DNA of 64,000 nt from Chryseobacterium sp. 18061 (GTDB lineage: Bacteria; Pseudomonadota; Gammaproteobacteria; Enterobacterales; Enterobacteriaceae), in NCBI GenBank assembly GCA_902706205.1, contig CACSKA010000001.1, forward strand, positions 248,001-312,000, read 5' to 3'. Shown piece by piece: positions 1-13,029 of the stretch (position 1 is its first letter; each line of letters opens with the position of its first letter). Position numbers and translations under genes: made by a program. A model generated the notes under the pieces. The model saw only the letters and a program-made list of their open reading frames with translations, searched no databases and was not told the DNA's origin.

Positions 1-465
1 CACAGACTCGGCGCGCGTCAGAGTGAAGATGTCGTAGAACGACAGTTCGCCTTTAGTGGCGATCATTTTCTTCAGCTGGCTTTTCTGCGGCTCTGCCACG
101 CGCGGCGACTGCATGATGCTGTCGATTAGCGCTTCGGGTACGAAACGGGTGTTGTACCATTCGCCGTTGTAGCAGACGCGGAAATCGAGCACGTCGATAT
201 CTTCGTAACGGTAGCGCGGGGCCACGTCAAAAAAGAAAAATCCATTCATCACGATGAACAGCACCACCAACAGCCATTGAGAATCCGCCAGCGTTTCCGA
301 ACGGTACATCACAATCCAGGTGGCGAGGAAACCGAGATACATGGCGATAAACAGCCCTGGGAAGCGGCGGATAAAGCTGGTGCTGAAGCGCGGACGGTTG
401 TCACGCTTCTCGGTGCTGTTCAGCTCGTTGATGGTGCGGGTGAGCAGTTGTTGGATTTCGGACAT
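1..465 (-). CDS. ylaC: YlaC inner membrane protein (3' end cut by window edge)
   Basis: Reading the minus strand from an ATG at 465 gives 155 uninterrupted codons to the window edge. The E. coli protein is about 156 residues, so only the last residue or two and the stop are missing. The product has two hydrophobic segments (roughly residues 34-52 and 58-76) separated by a short loop, then a soluble tail with a well conserved [20 protein letters not shown] block. It is an inner membrane protein of unknown function. It lies just downstream of maa on the same strand, as in E. coli. Identification rests on remembered similarity over the whole length and on gene order; no biochemical role can be read from the sequence. 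Confidence 0.9.
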   Translation of the reverse strand, partial: MSEIQQLLTRTINELNSTEKRDNRPRFSTSFIRRFPGLFIAMYLGFLATWIVMYRSETLADSQWLLVVLFIVMNGFFFFDVAPRYRYEDIDVLDFRVCYNGEWYNTRFVPEALIDSIMQSPRVAEPQKSQLKKMIATKGELSFYDIFTLTRAESV

Positions 466-561
466 CTGCGCCTTCTGTTATGCCTGAATCGGGGATGCCC
501 TATTTTATGTTGCGTTAATTCAGGCGGAAAGTAACAGTTCAGTGACAGAAAAGCATAACAG

Positions 562-1116
562 TCAGGCGAGCATTTTGATTATCTTCGCCGGATTGCCACC
601 CACCACCGCATTGGCCGGAACATCTTTTACCACCACGGCACCGGATGCAATCACCGCGTTATCACCGATAGTGACCCCAGGATTAATGATGGCCCTTCCG
701 CCAATCCAGACGCTGTTGCCAATCGTTACCGGTTTTCCGTATTCCGCACCGCTATTACGCTCGTCGGCATCCAGCGGGTGGGTGGCGGTATAAATATGTA
801 CGCCGGGGGCAAGCATACAGTTATCACCAATCTGAATTGGACAGACGTCCAGCATTACGCAGTCGAAATTAGCGTAAAAATTATGGCCGAGGAAAATGTT
901 GTAACCGTAATCGCAGCGGAAGGTGGGCTCAATATACGCGTCTTCAGCCCGCCCGAGCAGTTCACCGAGTAAGCGGGAACGTAGCGCTTTCTCCTCAGGC
1001 GAGGAGTGGTTGTATTGATGTAGAGCGTTTCTGGCGCGTAAACGGTCGGCACGGAGGGTGGCATCACCCGGACGATACAGCTCTCCGGCGATCATTTTAC
1101 GTTTTTCTTCACTCAT
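562..1116 (-). CDS. maa: Maltose O-acetyltransferase
   Basis: A 184-residue member of the left-handed beta-helix (hexapeptide repeat) acyltransferases, which use acetyl-CoA to acetylate the C6 hydroxyl of maltose and other sugars in the cytoplasm. The N-terminal Mac domain (MIAGELYR near residues 8-15) is followed by hexapeptide repeats. The catalytic His is expected in the HIYTATHP stretch (around residues 107-114), and the C-terminal cap contains [10 protein letters not shown]. Length equals the usual 183-184. The start is supported by a purine-rich ribosome site (AAAAGGAGAATC on the coding strand) just upstream of the ATG. Closely related nodulation-type and galactoside acetyltransferases share the fold, but synteny with ylaC and hha supports maa. 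Confidence 0.93.
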   Translation of the reverse strand: MSEEKRKMIAGELYRPGDATLRADRLRARNALHQYNHSSPEEKALRSRLLGELLGRAEDAYIEPTFRCDYGYNIFLGHNFYANFDCVMLDVCPIQIGDNCMLAPGVHIYTATHPLDADERNSGAEYGKPVTIGNSVWIGGRAIINPGVTIGDNAVIASGAVVVKDVPANAVVGGNPAKIIKMLA

Positions 1117-1267
1117 GTGATTCTCCTTTTAATCAGAGAGTCACAGTATAGGCTGTCGCGCCAATGGGGAACGTTCCCTGGCTCGACGTGTGATTTTTAT
1201 CACATTGTAATCTGTACCGTTGTCAGTAAAGAAAGTAAGAGGAAGGGGGAAGCATAAGCTGTGTTAA

Positions 1268-1486
1268 TTAACGTATAAATTTCCACACTGATGATGGGAT
1301 TTTATCATAGAGCTTATTCATTGTGAGTTCTGCGAGACGATGATCCGCTGCTGAGTAAAAAACAGCCAATTCATTATCTGAGAGTTCATATTTATTCTTT
1401 TCAATAACGCGTTCTAATGTATCAAGCGTCTGACAACGTCGCAGTCGCATCAAATAATCAGTTTTTGTTAAAGGTTGATCTGACAT
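1268..1486 (-). CDS. hha: Hha, H-NS-associated nucleoid modulator
   Basis: A 72-residue protein of the Hha/YmoA family, almost identical in length and sequence to E. coli Hha. Family members have no strong DNA binding of their own; they dock on the H-NS or StpA oligomerisation domain and help silence A+T-rich, horizontally acquired genes. The conserved [13 protein letters not shown] start, the single Cys near residue 19 and the acidic/aromatic tail ([13 protein letters not shown]) are visible. tomB lies 27 bp upstream on the same strand, so the two are probably one transcript, as in E. coli. The AT-rich effector genes of the T6SS block in this window would be natural targets of H-NS/Hha silencing (inference). 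Confidence 0.95.
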   Translation of the reverse strand: MSDQPLTKTDYLMRLRRCQTLDTLERVIEKNKYELSDNELAVFYSAADHRLAELTMNKLYDKIPSSVWKFIR

Positions 1487-1513
1487 AACTTCACCTTTTT
1501 GATTGTAATAATT

Positions 1514-1888
1514 TTAACAAGAAAGACTTACAGGGTTCGTCCGGCTAAGATTGACAAAGCAACGGAAGAGTCTGTTTCCAGACTTCCGCCATTTCTGCAG
1601 GTCATCTGCATTAATGCCGTAGTTACTGAACAACATAAAGGTATCGTCCAGATATTCATCAATTTGCGCGATCAATTTATTGTCTTCGTTATACTTAATT
1701 TTGTAATTAAGTGCGAAGGTTGCAATATGCTCGATCAGTTCATTGAGTTGAAGATTCAGCGCCGACGTAGGGTCATTAACCCAGCCAGCTCGGTTTTCTT
1801 CAAGGTTAGCGAGACAGTCATGATACAGCGTTTCACAGAGAAATTTAAGCTGTGCGAGATCATGTCTTTTTGGCGAGTACTCGTCCAT
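1514..1888 (-). CDS. tomB: TomB, Hha antagonist (biofilm-related antitoxin)
   Basis: A 124-residue acidic protein matching E. coli TomB (YbaJ) over its full length, beginning MDEYSPKRHDLAQLKF. TomB is cotranscribed with hha. It is reported to counteract Hha toxicity by oxidising its conserved cysteine in an oxygen-dependent manner and to affect biofilm formation. Several Cys residues are present, including one near residue 18 and one near the C-terminus. The gene precedes hha with a 27-bp gap. The 500-bp AT-rich region upstream presumably holds its promoter, but no box was assigned with confidence. Confidence 0.93.
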   Translation of the reverse strand: MDEYSPKRHDLAQLKFLCETLYHDCLANLEENRAGWVNDPTSALNLQLNELIEHIATFALNYKIKYNEDNKLIAQIDEYLDDTFMLFSNYGINADDLQKWRKSGNRLFRCFVNLSRTNPVSLSC

Positions 1889-2342
1889 AACGCATCCCCT
1901 TATGATTAATCAACAAACACCGTGTGGGATGGATACTACTGTCTGACCCGGAACATACGCTGTGAACCTGATAGTGTAACTATAATCTACTCTGAAAAAG
2001 ATTTCACCGCGCTATTACGAAAAATTACAATTACCGTTATTTAGCGCGTCATCATCCACATTTCACGACATTTCTAATACCCATGACGTAAGGCTGTAAT
2101 CGGAAGAGAGGCATGGACGCGCTTATTTTTCATTAGCTTATGCTTAATGAAAACCCGTTTTAACGAATAGTCATTTAGTGCAAGGCAATCAAACTGAGAG
2201 TAATCTTAAGTGATCGTCTCAAGGCAAGGCAGAATTTACGCATATTGCCTGCGGAAAATATCCATATTATTAAGATTATATCCCTGATGATTGTTGTCGA
2301 TAAATAAACTATTGCGCAATACGTGCGATTCATCTTATGAGA
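1889..2342. other. Long AT-rich intergenic region upstream of tomB
   Basis: About 450 bp between the tomB start and the acrB terminator hold no credible open reading frame and no RNA gene I recognise. The sequence is A+T-rich with several poly-A and poly-T stretches, as expected for an H-NS/Hha-responsive promoter region for tomB-hha. E. coli has a long gap in the same place. Confidence 0.5.
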
Positions 2343-2343
2343 C

Positions 2344-2376
2344 AAAAAAAGAAGGGCCGCAGAAGCGGCCCTTTTT
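2344..2376. terminator. acrB transcription terminator (bidirectional hairpin)
   Basis: A strong hairpin, AAGGGCCGC with loop AGAA and GCGGCCCTT, is flanked by an A-run on one side and a T-run on the other. It can therefore terminate in both directions. It sits 20 bp past the acrB stop codon and closes the acrAB operon. Confidence 0.85.
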
Positions 2377-2394
2377 CATTACAGAAAACGGTAA

Positions 2395-5544
<3,150 letters not shown>

Positions 5545-5563
5545 TTAACGTCTCCTGTTTAAG

Positions 5564-6757
5564 TTAAGACTTAGGCTGTTCTGACGCAGCATTACCTGCG
5601 GTTTGCTGCTGATTGTCAGAAGTGACTTCCTGCGCTTTTACCTGAGCGCCCGGTTTCACTTTTTGCAAACCGGTAATGATGACGCGATCCCCTGCTTTCA
5701 GACCATCGGTAACCAGCCATTTGTCGCCGATTGCCTGAGTTGCAGTCAGCTGACGGACTTCAACTTTATCGCCTTCACCAACAACCATTGCGCTGGCATC
5801 ACCACGCGGAGTACGAGTAATACCCTGCTGTGGTACCAACAATGCAGTTGGGTTCACACCTTCTTCCAGCTTCGCCCGCACGAACATCCCTGGCAGCAGG
5901 GAGTGGTCTGGGTTAGGGAAGACAGCGCGAAGGGTGATAGAGCCAGTGGTCTGATCCACGGTCACATCAGAGAATTCCAGGGTACCGCTCTGCGAATATT
6001 TGATACCGTCCTGAGTAACGAGGTCAACTTTCGCTTTGCCGTCAACTTGCTTCAGCGCGCCACTCGCCAGTTCCTGCTTCAGACGCAGGAAATCGTTACT
6101 GGATTGCGTAACATCCACATAGATAGGATCAAGCTGCTGCACGGTTGCCAGTGCAGTAGTCTGACCATTCTGCACCAGCGCACCTTCGGTAACGGAAGAT
6201 TTGCCAATACGGCCGCTGATTGGAGAAGTCACTTTGGTGTAAGCCAGATTGATACGCGCGCTTTCAACCGCAGCTTTCGCAGCAACAACGGAGGCGTTAG
6301 CCTGCTGTGCATCTGCCAGAGCTGTGTCGTAATCCTGCTTACTGATGTACTGCGTACCGACCAGTTTCTGATAACGGTTAACCGTCAGCTGAGCGATTTT
6401 AGCGGCAGCTTCTGCTTTAGCCAGATCGCCTTTTGCGCTGTCATACGCGGCCTGATACGTTGCTGGATCAATCTGATACAGAGACTCGCCAGCCTTGATT
6501 TCACCGCCTTCCGTAAAGTTGCGTTTCAGGATAATGCCACTCACCTGAGGACGAACTTCTGCGATACGGAAAGCACTGGTGCGGCCAGGTAATTCAGTCG
6601 TGATTTGGAGAGGTTCGGTTTTAAGCGTTACGACACCAACTTCTGGCGCATGCGCCGCTCCCTGTTGAGCCTGTTTATCGTCACATCCTGTAAGCGCTAT
6701 GCTGCCTGAAAGCATCAGAACGACCGCCAGAGGCGTTAACCCTCTGTTTTTGTTCAT
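5564..6757 (-). CDS. acrA: AcrA periplasmic adaptor lipoprotein
   Basis: A 397-residue membrane fusion protein linking AcrB to TolC. The chosen start, MNKNRGLTPLAV, gives the E. coli length and places a lipobox LTGC at residues 22-25. A longer in-frame extension to 6817 would run into the regulatory region and is not used. Lipoyl domain, alpha-helical hairpin rich in Ala/Gln (about 100-170) and beta-barrel domain follow in the usual order. A GAGG ribosome site lies 7 bp before the ATG. The gene is divergent from acrR, and the 141 bp between them carry the AcrR operator. Confidence 0.96.
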   Translation of the reverse strand: MNKNRGLTPLAVVLMLSGSIALTGCDDKQAQQGAAHAPEVGVVTLKTEPLQITTELPGRTSAFRIAEVRPQVSGIILKRNFTEGGEIKAGESLYQIDPATYQAAYDSAKGDLAKAEAAAKIAQLTVNRYQKLVGTQYISKQDYDTALADAQQANASVVAAKAAVESARINLAYTKVTSPISGRIGKSSVTEGALVQNGQTTALATVQQLDPIYVDVTQSSNDFLRLKQELASGALKQVDGKAKVDLVTQDGIKYSQSGTLEFSDVTVDQTTGSITLRAVFPNPDHSLLPGMFVRAKLEEGVNPTALLVPQQGITRTPRGDASAMVVGEGDKVEVRQLTATQAIGDKWLVTDGLKAGDRVIITGLQKVKPGAQVKAQEVTSDNQQQTAGNAASEQPKS

Positions 6758-6846
6758 ATGTAAACCTCGAGTGTCCGATTTCAAATTGATCAATGGATCA
6801 AATGTCCACAAACCCATTGCTGCTTTATATTATGGTCGTGCTATGG

Positions 6847-6870
6847 TACATACATTCATAAATGTATGTA
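6847..6870. promoter_or_regulatory. AcrR operator in the acrA/acrR divergent region
   Basis: A 24-bp palindrome with 10-bp arms TACATACATT and AATGTATGTA around a 4-bp centre CATA. It matches the E. coli AcrR-binding inverted repeat that overlaps the acrA promoter. Binding of AcrR here is expected to repress both acrAB and acrR until an efflux substrate binds the repressor. Confidence 0.88.
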
Positions 6871-6898
6871 AATCTAACCTCTGTAAATTCACCAACCT

Positions 6899-7543
6899 AT
6901 GGCACGAAAAACCAAACAACAGGCCCTGGAAACACGGCATCACATTCTCGATGTGGCCCTGCGGTTGTTTTCCCAACGGGGAGTATCATCCACCTCGTTG
7001 GCCGAGATTGCAAAAGCGGCTGGTGTAACCCGCGGAGCAATTTACTGGCATTTTAAGAACAAATCAGATTTATTTAGCGAAATCTGGCAGCTTTCTGAAT
7101 TCAGTATCGGCAGTATTGAGACTGAGTATCAGGCAAAATTCCCCGGCGATCCACTCTCAGTTCTTAGGGAAATACTAGTCTATATCCTGGAAGCGACGGT
7201 GGTCGTAGAGCGTCGGCGCTTATTGATGGAGATAATCTTCCATAAATGTGAATTTGTTGGCGAAATGGCTGTTGTGCAGCAGGTTCAGCGCGACCTTTGC
7301 CTTGAAAGTTATGATCGGGTAGAACAGGCCTTGCGTGAATGTACTCTCTCCGGACAACTTCCGGCAGATTTACTCACCCGACGTGCCGCCATTTTGATGC
7401 GCAGCTATATTTCCGGGATTGTTGAAAATTGGTTATTTTCCCCCGACACGTTTGACCTGAAAAAAGAAGCCCGCGATTACATCGCTATTTTGCTGGAAAT
7501 GTACCAGCTTTGTCCGACGCTGCGGGCCGCCCCGTCGCAATGA
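6899..7543 (+). CDS. acrR: AcrR, TetR-family repressor of acrAB
   Basis: A 214-residue TetR-family regulator beginning [20 protein letters not shown]. The N-terminal helix-turn-helix (about residues 10-55, including [21 protein letters not shown]) binds the operator 29 bp upstream. The C-terminal domain binds drugs such as ethidium and rhodamine 6G in E. coli. Length agrees with E. coli (215). It is divergent from acrAB. No premature stop is visible and the recognition helix looks intact, so nothing in the sequence suggests efflux derepression through acrR loss. Confidence 0.96.
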   Translation: MARKTKQQALETRHHILDVALRLFSQRGVSSTSLAEIAKAAGVTRGAIYWHFKNKSDLFSEIWQLSEFSIGSIETEYQAKFPGDPLSVLREILVYILEATVVVERRRLLMEIIFHKCEFVGEMAVVQQVQRDLCLESYDRVEQALRECTLSGQLPADLLTRRAAILMRSYISGIVENWLFSPDTFDLKKEARDYIAILLEMYQLCPTLRAAPSQ

Positions 7544-7671
7544 ATGGGCAACAGGGAATATACCCGGAATTTTCCTGATACTGACTGCTATTCGGCGAAC
7601 GGGGGAAATGCTATTCTTCGCTGGCAATTGCTCCCGGCGTCTCCGGCCCTGAACTCATTCATGCTGACACT

Positions 7672-10600
7672 ATGCTGCACAACAATTTCTGGCAAAAATC
7701 ATTTTTCGCGCTCATCATCGCTCTGACCTTTTTCTTCGGTGCCTTTGGCATTTCTCAGGCTCGCGCGCAAAGCAATAACGATCTGCCTGAACGGGGCGAC
7801 GTGCAAAAGCAGCTCACCGCGCTGAGTAAGAAAAAAGAACTCACTCCGCAGGATAAGCTCGTTGAGCAGGACCTGTCGGACACCCTGCAATTGCTCGATA
7901 AAATCGACCGCGTCAAAGATGAAACCGCGCAGCTTAAACAGCAGATAGACCAGGCCCCGGCCAAAATGCGCCAGGCCACCGACAGCCTCAATGCGCTATC
8001 CGACGTCGACAACGACAACGAAACCCGCAAAAACCTGAATCAGCTTTCGATGCGTCAGCTGGAAGCGCGGGTCACTGAATTACTCGATCAACTGCAAAAT
8101 GCCCAGAACGATCTCGCCACCTACAACAGCCAGCTGGTGTCCCTGCAAACGCAGCCCGAACGCGTGCAGAACGCTATGTACAACGCGTCCCAGCAGCTGC
8201 AGCAAATTCGTAATCGCCTGAATGGCACCACCGTGGGTGAAGACGCGCTGCGTCCGACTCAACAAACCATGCTGGTAGTGCAGCAGGCGTTGCTCAATGC
8301 CGAACTCGATCAGCAGCGTAAAAGCCTCTCGGGCAACACCGTGTTGCAGGACACGTTGCAGAAACAGCGCGATTACGTGACTGCCAACAGCAACCGACTT
8401 CAGCATCAGCTCCTGCTATTACAGGAGGCGGTAAACAGCAAACGTCTGACCCTGACCGAGAAAACGGCGCAGGAAGCGGTCTCGCCTGACGATGCCGAAC
8501 GCATTCAGGCAAATCCGTTGGTCAAACAGGAACTTGATGTTAACCATCAGCTGAGCGAACGTTTGATTAAAGCGACCGAGACCGGCAACCAGCTGGTGCA
8601 GCAAAATATTCGGGTCAAAACCTGGCTCGACCGCGCGCTGCAGTCTGAACGCAACATCAAAGAACAGATTTCGATGCTCAAAGGCAGCCTGCTGCTGTCG
8701 CGGATTCTCTATCAAGAACAGCAGACGCTGCCATCGGCGGATGAACTGGAAGACATGACCAACCGCATTGCGGACCTGCGTCTTGAGCAGTTTGAAGTGA
8801 ATCAGCAGCGCGATGCGCTGTTCCAGAGCGACGATTTCGTTGCAAAACTGGAAGAGGGCCACAAAACCGACGTCACCGACGAAGTGACCGATGCGCTGAC
8901 GCAGGTGGTCGACATGCGTCGTGAATTGCTTGACCAGATGAACAAGCAGCTCGGTAACCAGCTGATGATGGCTATCAACCTGCAGGTAAACCAGCAGCAG
9001 TTGATGAGCGTCTCGAAAAGCCTGCGCTCCATTCTTACCCAGCAAATTTTCTGGGTGAACAGCAACAAACCGATGGACTGGGATTGGATTAAATCCTTCC
9101 CATCGGCGCTGAAAGATCAGTTCAGCAAAATGGACGTCACTGTCAATTGGGAAAAGGCCTGGCCGTCAGTGTTCGTTGCCTTCCTCGCCGGATTGCCGCT
9201 GTTGCTGATCGCCGGGCTTATCCGCTGGCGTATGAAATGGCTGCGCAATTATCAACAAAAGCTGGCCTCGGAAGTAGGGCAGTTGCGGAACGACAGCCAG
9301 CTCAATACCCCGAAAGCGCTGTTGATCGATCTTATTCGCACCCTGCCGGGGGTGATGTTAATCCTGGCGGTGGGCCTGATCCTGCTAACCATGCAGCTCA
9401 ACATCAGCGACCTGCTGTGGGCATTCAGTAAAAAACTGGCGCTGTTCTGGCTGATTTTTGGCATGTGCTGGAAAGTGCTCGAAAAAAATGGCGTGGCGGT
9501 GATGCATTTCAACATGCAGCCGCAGATTACCAGCCACTGGCGTCGCCAGATTGTACGCATCAGCCTGGCGCTGCTTCCGCTGCACTTCTGGTCTGTTGAG
9601 GCGGAGCTCTCGCCGCTGCACCTGATGGATGACGTGCTTGGCCAGTTTGCGATTTTCCTCAACCTGATGCTGGTAACCGTGCTTGTCTGGCCGATGTGCC
9701 GTGACAGCTGGCGTGATAAAGAGTCCCATAGCCTACGCCTGATAACCATTACCACGCTGGCGATTGTGCCAGTTGCGCTGATGGTGCTGACTGCCACTGG
9801 GTATTTCTACACCACGCTGCGCCTGGCCGGCCGTTGGATTGAAACCGTTTATCTGGTCATTCTGTGGAACCTGATTTACCAGACTGTTCTGCGTGGCCTG
9901 AGCGTTGCCGCTCGCCGAATTGCCTACCGTCGTGCGCTGGCGCGTCGTCAGCATATTGTGAAAGAGGGCGCAGAAGGGGCAGAGCCGCTGGAAGAACCGA
10001 CCATCGCGCTGGCAGACGTAAACCAGCAGACGTTGCGAATTACCGTACTGGTGATGACGGCGCTGTTTGGCGTGATTTTCTGGGCCATTTGGTCAGACTT
10101 AATTACCGTATTCGCCTATCTCGACAGCATCACATTGTGGCATTACAACGTGACCGAAGCCGGGGCCGAAGTGCTACGTAACGTCACGCTCGGTAGCCTG
10201 CTGTTTGCGCTGATTTCCTTTGGCGTCGCCTGGGCGTTAATCCGTAACTTACCAGGCCTGTTGGAAGTGCTGGTGCTCTCGCGTCTGAACATGCGCCAGG
10301 GGGCCTCTTACGCCATCACGACGATTTTGAATTATGTGATTATCGGCGCGGGCGCAATGACAGTTTTCGGCTCGCTCGGCGTGTCGTGGGATAAACTGCA
10401 ATGGCTCGCCGCCGCGCTGTCGGTCGGTCTTGGTTTCGGCTTACAGGAAATTTTCGGTAATTTTGTATCCGGTTTGATCATCCTGTTTGAACGTCCGGTA
10501 CGCATCGGCGATACGGTGACCATCGGGACGTTCTCGGGCTCGGTCAGCAAGATTCGTATCCGCGCTACCACCATCACCGACTTCGACCGCAAAGAAGTGA

Positions 10601-11025
10601 TCATCCCGAACAAAGCCTTCGTAACCGAGCGTCTCATTAACTGGTCGCTGAGCGATACCATCACTCGTGTGGTGATCCGCCTGGGTGTGGCCTACGGTTC
10701 TGATCTGGATAAGGTCAAAGAAGTGCTGCTGCAAGCGGCGATGGAACATCCGAAAGTTATGCACGATCCGGAGCCGTCGGTGTTCTTCACGAATTTCGGC
10801 CCGAGCACGCTGGATCACGAACTGCGTCTGTACGTGCGCGAATTACGCGATCGCAGCTACACAGTGGACGAGCTGAACCGCACCATCGACCGTCTGTGTC
10901 GTGAAAATGGAATTAACATCGCGTTTAACCAACTGGAAGTGCATCTGAGCAACAAAATGGGTGATCAAGTAACGGAAGTTAAGCGCGAAGTGAAAGGGGA
11001 CGATCCGACACCTGAGGGTGCGTGA
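7672..11025 (+). CDS. mscK: MscK (KefA) potassium-dependent mechanosensitive channel
   Basis: An 1117-residue large MscS-family channel that opens under membrane tension and releases solutes on hypo-osmotic shock; in E. coli it depends on external K+. An N-terminal signal sequence (about residues 1-32, ending near QARAQ) is followed by a roughly 450-residue periplasmic coiled-coil domain rich in Gln and Leu. Multiple transmembrane helices (about 500-900) come next, then the conserved MscS core: pore helix GLGFGLQEIFGNFVSG (near 910-925) and beta domain with PVRIGDTVTIG and IIPNKAFVTE. Length is close to E. coli KefA (1120). Convergent with rsmS-priC downstream. Confidence 0.95.
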   Translation: MLHNNFWQKSFFALIIALTFFFGAFGISQARAQSNNDLPERGDVQKQLTALSKKKELTPQDKLVEQDLSDTLQLLDKIDRVKDETAQLKQQIDQAPAKMRQATDSLNALSDVDNDNETRKNLNQLSMRQLEARVTELLDQLQNAQNDLATYNSQLVSLQTQPERVQNAMYNASQQLQQIRNRLNGTTVGEDALRPTQQTMLVVQQALLNAELDQQRKSLSGNTVLQDTLQKQRDYVTANSNRLQHQLLLLQEAVNSKRLTLTEKTAQEAVSPDDAERIQANPLVKQELDVNHQLSERLIKATETGNQLVQQNIRVKTWLDRALQSERNIKEQISMLKGSLLLSRILYQEQQTLPSADELEDMTNRIADLRLEQFEVNQQRDALFQSDDFVAKLEEGHKTDVTDEVTDALTQVVDMRRELLDQMNKQLGNQLMMAINLQVNQQQLMSVSKSLRSILTQQIFWVNSNKPMDWDWIKSFPSALKDQFSKMDVTVNWEKAWPSVFVAFLAGLPLLLIAGLIRWRMKWLRNYQQKLASEVGQLRNDSQLNTPKALLIDLIRTLPGVMLILAVGLILLTMQLNISDLLWAFSKKLALFWLIFGMCWKVLEKNGVAVMHFNMQPQITSHWRRQIVRISLALLPLHFWSVEAELSPLHLMDDVLGQFAIFLNLMLVTVLVWPMCRDSWRDKESHSLRLITITTLAIVPVALMVLTATGYFYTTLRLAGRWIETVYLVILWNLIYQTVLRGLSVAARRIAYRRALARRQHIVKEGAEGAEPLEEPTIALADVNQQTLRITVLVMTALFGVIFWAIWSDLITVFAYLDSITLWHYNVTEAGAEVLRNVTLGSLLFALISFGVAWALIRNLPGLLEVLVLSRLNMRQGASYAITTILNYVIIGAGAMTVFGSLGVSWDKLQWLAAALSVGLGFGLQEIFGNFVSGLIILFERPVRIGDTVTIGTFSGSVSKIRIRATTITDFDRKEVIIPNKAFVTERLINWSLSDTITRVVIRLGVAYGSDLDKVKEVLLQAAMEHPKVMHDPEPSVFFTNFGPSTLDHELRLYVRELRDRSYTVDELNRTIDRLCRENGINIAFNQLEVHLSNKMGDQVTEVKREVKGDDPTPEGA

Positions 11026-11047
11026 TTGGGGTTGACCCTCACCCCAG

Positions 11048-11070
11048 CCCTCTCCCTAAAAAGGAGAGGG
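11048..11070. terminator. Bidirectional hairpin between convergent mscK and rsmS
   Basis: CCCTCTCC and GGAGAGGG form an 8-bp stem around an A-rich loop, 22 bp past the mscK stop. The flanking CCCTCACCCCAG context resembles a short GC-rich intergenic hairpin common in Enterobacter and Klebsiella genomes. A related but tighter hairpin follows ybaB at 15361. Confidence 0.6.
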
Positions 11071-11115
11071 GTCAACCGGCACGGTTTATATCCCTTTGCC
11101 CTTTTGCTCAGAGGG

Positions 11116-11274
11116 TTAGGGGGTACCGTTACCCTCCTCAACTTTCCGCTCAAAATCTTTCTTCACTATCTCCAGCGCGCGAAGCACAACCTCAGGTGCA
11201 ATCGCGTGTTCCTCCAGCAGCATAATCAAATCTACCGCCAGTTTTACATCGTCCGGGGCATTCTCCAGCGACAT
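11116..11274 (-). CDS. rsmS: RsmS (YbaM), small protein
   Basis: A 52-residue protein read from an ATG at 11274 with ribosome site AGGAGA 4 bp upstream. It begins [22 protein letters not shown] and matches E. coli YbaM/RsmS (53 residues). RsmS was named in Pectobacterium as a regulator of secondary metabolism; its mechanism is not established. It begins 11 bp after the priC stop on the same strand, so the two form an operon. The C-terminal residues differ from E. coli, as expected for so short a gene. Confidence 0.88.
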   Translation of the reverse strand: MSLENAPDDVKLAVDLIMLLEEHAIAPEVVLRALEIVKKDFERKVEEGNGTP

Positions 11275-11285
11275 ACGTTCTCCTG

Positions 11286-11813
11286 TTAGCGCGTCATGCG
11301 CGCCAGTACGTTTTCAATATTCTCCAGCGCGCCGCGACAGCGTGCCAGCCGGGCGCTAAACGCCTCAACTTCCCGGGTAAGCCGTTGCTGATCCGCAAGC
11401 GTCGTGGCCTGCGCTAACTGCTGGCGTCGTTGCTGCGTCATCTCCAGCAGGCGGCGCTCAAATTCCTGATGCTGAAGCCGCTTACGTTGCCAGCGCGTCA
11501 ACGCCGGGGAGCCATTGTCCCACCCGCGCAGCTGCCAGGCTGCACTTTCTCGGGCGATGGCCTCCAACTGAGAAACCAAATGTTCCGCCAGCCACTGCAC
11601 CTGCTCAAACTGCTGCTTTTCAACAGCCAAGTGCAATGCTTTCAAATTGCCTCGCGCCTCTTCCACGCAGGCCTGTAAGAATGAACTGCGGGTGCGAAAA
11701 AGCTGGCGGTCGAAGCGGGCGCCAATGGTGGCATGAAACGCCATCGGGGCGACCTCGGTTTCGAGCCGCGACAGTTGCGCATCCAGCGATTGCAGTAACA
11801 GGTCAGTTTTCAT
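11286..11813 (-). CDS. priC: PriC primosomal replication protein N''
   Basis: A 175-residue, helix-rich, arginine-rich protein that reloads the DnaB helicase at stalled forks (PriA-PriC and Rep-PriC restart pathways). The start [18 protein letters not shown] is chosen because it yields the E. coli length of 175; an open extension upstream to 11954 overlaps ybaN. Conserved features include the basic, Gln/Arg-rich second half thought to contact SSB and DNA. Divergent from ybaN with only 46 bp between starts; rsmS follows directly. Confidence 0.93.
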   Translation of the reverse strand: MKTDLLLQSLDAQLSRLETEVAPMAFHATIGARFDRQLFRTRSSFLQACVEEARGNLKALHLAVEKQQFEQVQWLAEHLVSQLEAIARESAAWQLRGWDNGSPALTRWQRKRLQHQEFERRLLEMTQQRRQQLAQATTLADQQRLTREVEAFSARLARCRGALENIENVLARMTR

Positions 11814-11859
11814 GTTGTTCTCCCTCGTAAGGACGGTGGCCTGTGCTACATTTGCCGTT

Positions 11860-12234
11860 ATGAAACGGACCATTCTAAACATCATTGGCTGGCTGGCGGT
11901 AGTACTAGGCACCCTGGGCGTGTTTTTACCGCTCCTGCCGACTACGCCTTTCATCCTGCTGGCGGCCTGGTGCTTTGCGCGTTCATCTCCGCGCTTTCAC
12001 GACTGGCTGCTGTATCGCTCTTGGTTTGGCGGCTATCTGCGCCACTGGCAGCAATATAAAGCGATGCCGCCAGGGGCAAAATCGCGCGCCATTGTGTTCA
12101 CGCTTGTGACCTTCGCATTTTCCCTGTGGCTGGTGAAAATTCTGTGGGTGCGATTTTTGCTGCTGGGGATCCTCGCCTGTCTGCTGATTTTCTTGTGGCG
12201 TATTCCAGTGGTTGATGCAAAACAACAAAAATAA
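11860..12234 (+). CDS. ybaN: YbaN inner membrane protein, DUF454
   Basis: A 124-residue DUF454 membrane protein with three likely transmembrane segments (near residues 5-35, 75-92 and 97-115). The family signature LPTTPFILLAAWCFARSSPRFHDWL is intact. The function is unknown. The start at 11860 gives the E. coli-like length; an alternative upstream start at 11812 would overlap the priC coding start and is less likely. The 155-bp gap after it leads into the apt promoter region. Confidence 0.92.
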   Translation: MKRTILNIIGWLAVVLGTLGVFLPLLPTTPFILLAAWCFARSSPRFHDWLLYRSWFGGYLRHWQQYKAMPPGAKSRAIVFTLVTFAFSLWLVKILWVRFLLLGILACLLIFLWRIPVVDAKQQK

Positions 12235-12389
12235 TAATGCTGGTAATGGTTATTGCATTTCTGTTTGACTGCCAGTACATTCTGGCGTTTTCGAGCACGG
12301 GCCCAGCGGGTTAAAAGTTAATCAAGTGTAACTTGATACCGCAGAAACGGCGCCTTGTGAGTAACACCGTTTTAATCAGGCATACACCT

Positions 12390-12941
12390 ATGACCGCAAC
12401 TGCACAGCAGCTTGAATTTCTGAAGAACAGCATCAAAAGCATCCAGGACTATCCGAAACCTGGCATTCTTTTCCGCGATGTCACCAGTTTGCTGGAAGAC
12501 CCGAAAGCCTATGTGCTCAGCATTGAACTGCTGACCGAGCGTTTTAAAAACATGGGTATCACCAAAGTGGTGGGTACCGAGGCGCGCGGCTTCCTGTTTG
12601 GTGCTCCGGTCGCGCTGGCGTTGGGCGTAGGCTTTGTACCGGTACGTAAGCCGGGCAAACTGCCGCGTGAAACTATCGCTGAAAGCTACGAGCTGGAATA
12701 CGGCGCCGATCAGCTGGAAATCCACATCGATGCTATCCAGCCAGGCGACAAAGTGCTGGTGGTGGACGATCTGCTGGCAACCGGCGGTACCATCGAAGCG
12801 ACCGTAAAGCTGATCCGCCGTCTGGGTGGTGAAGTGACCGACGCGGCGTTCATCATCAATCTGTTCGATCTGGGCGGCGAACAGCGTCTGGAAAAACAGG
12901 GTATCAACTGCTACAGCTTAGTTCCGTTCCCAGGGCATTGA
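12390..12941 (+). CDS. apt: Adenine phosphoribosyltransferase
   Basis: A 183-residue type I phosphoribosyltransferase that salvages adenine by joining it to PRPP to make AMP. The PRPP-binding motif [13 protein letters not shown] (about residues 122-134) and the flexible-loop region [11 protein letters not shown] (about 86-96) are present. The start [10 protein letters not shown] is chosen by match to E. coli length; an upstream in-frame extension to 12333 lacks support. It lies directly upstream of dnaX on the same strand, the E. coli order. Confidence 0.97.
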   Translation: MTATAQQLEFLKNSIKSIQDYPKPGILFRDVTSLLEDPKAYVLSIELLTERFKNMGITKVVGTEARGFLFGAPVALALGVGFVPVRKPGKLPRETIAESYELEYGADQLEIHIDAIQPGDKVLVVDDLLATGGTIEATVKLIRRLGGEVTDAAFIINLFDLGGEQRLEKQGINCYSLVPFPGH

Positions 12942-12948
12942 TCCCGTA

Positions 12949-12979
12949 TGCCACAACCTCGCCCAAAGGGTGAGGTTGT
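12949..12979 (+). terminator. Hairpin between apt and dnaX
   Basis: The arms CACAACCTC and GAGGTTGTG form a stem shortly after the apt stop. The T-run after it is poor, so it may attenuate or protect the 3' end rather than fully terminate before dnaX. Confidence 0.5.
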
Positions 12980-13029
12980 GTTAGCATTACCCCCCAGTAT
13001 TCCACCTTCCAGCGTTGCAGAGCCTGCCA

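Noticed and set aside
5603..6592. Long plus-strand open frame opposite acrA (329 codons)
   Set aside because: It lies wholly antisense to acrA, has no ribosome site or family similarity, and reflects codon bias on the other strand.
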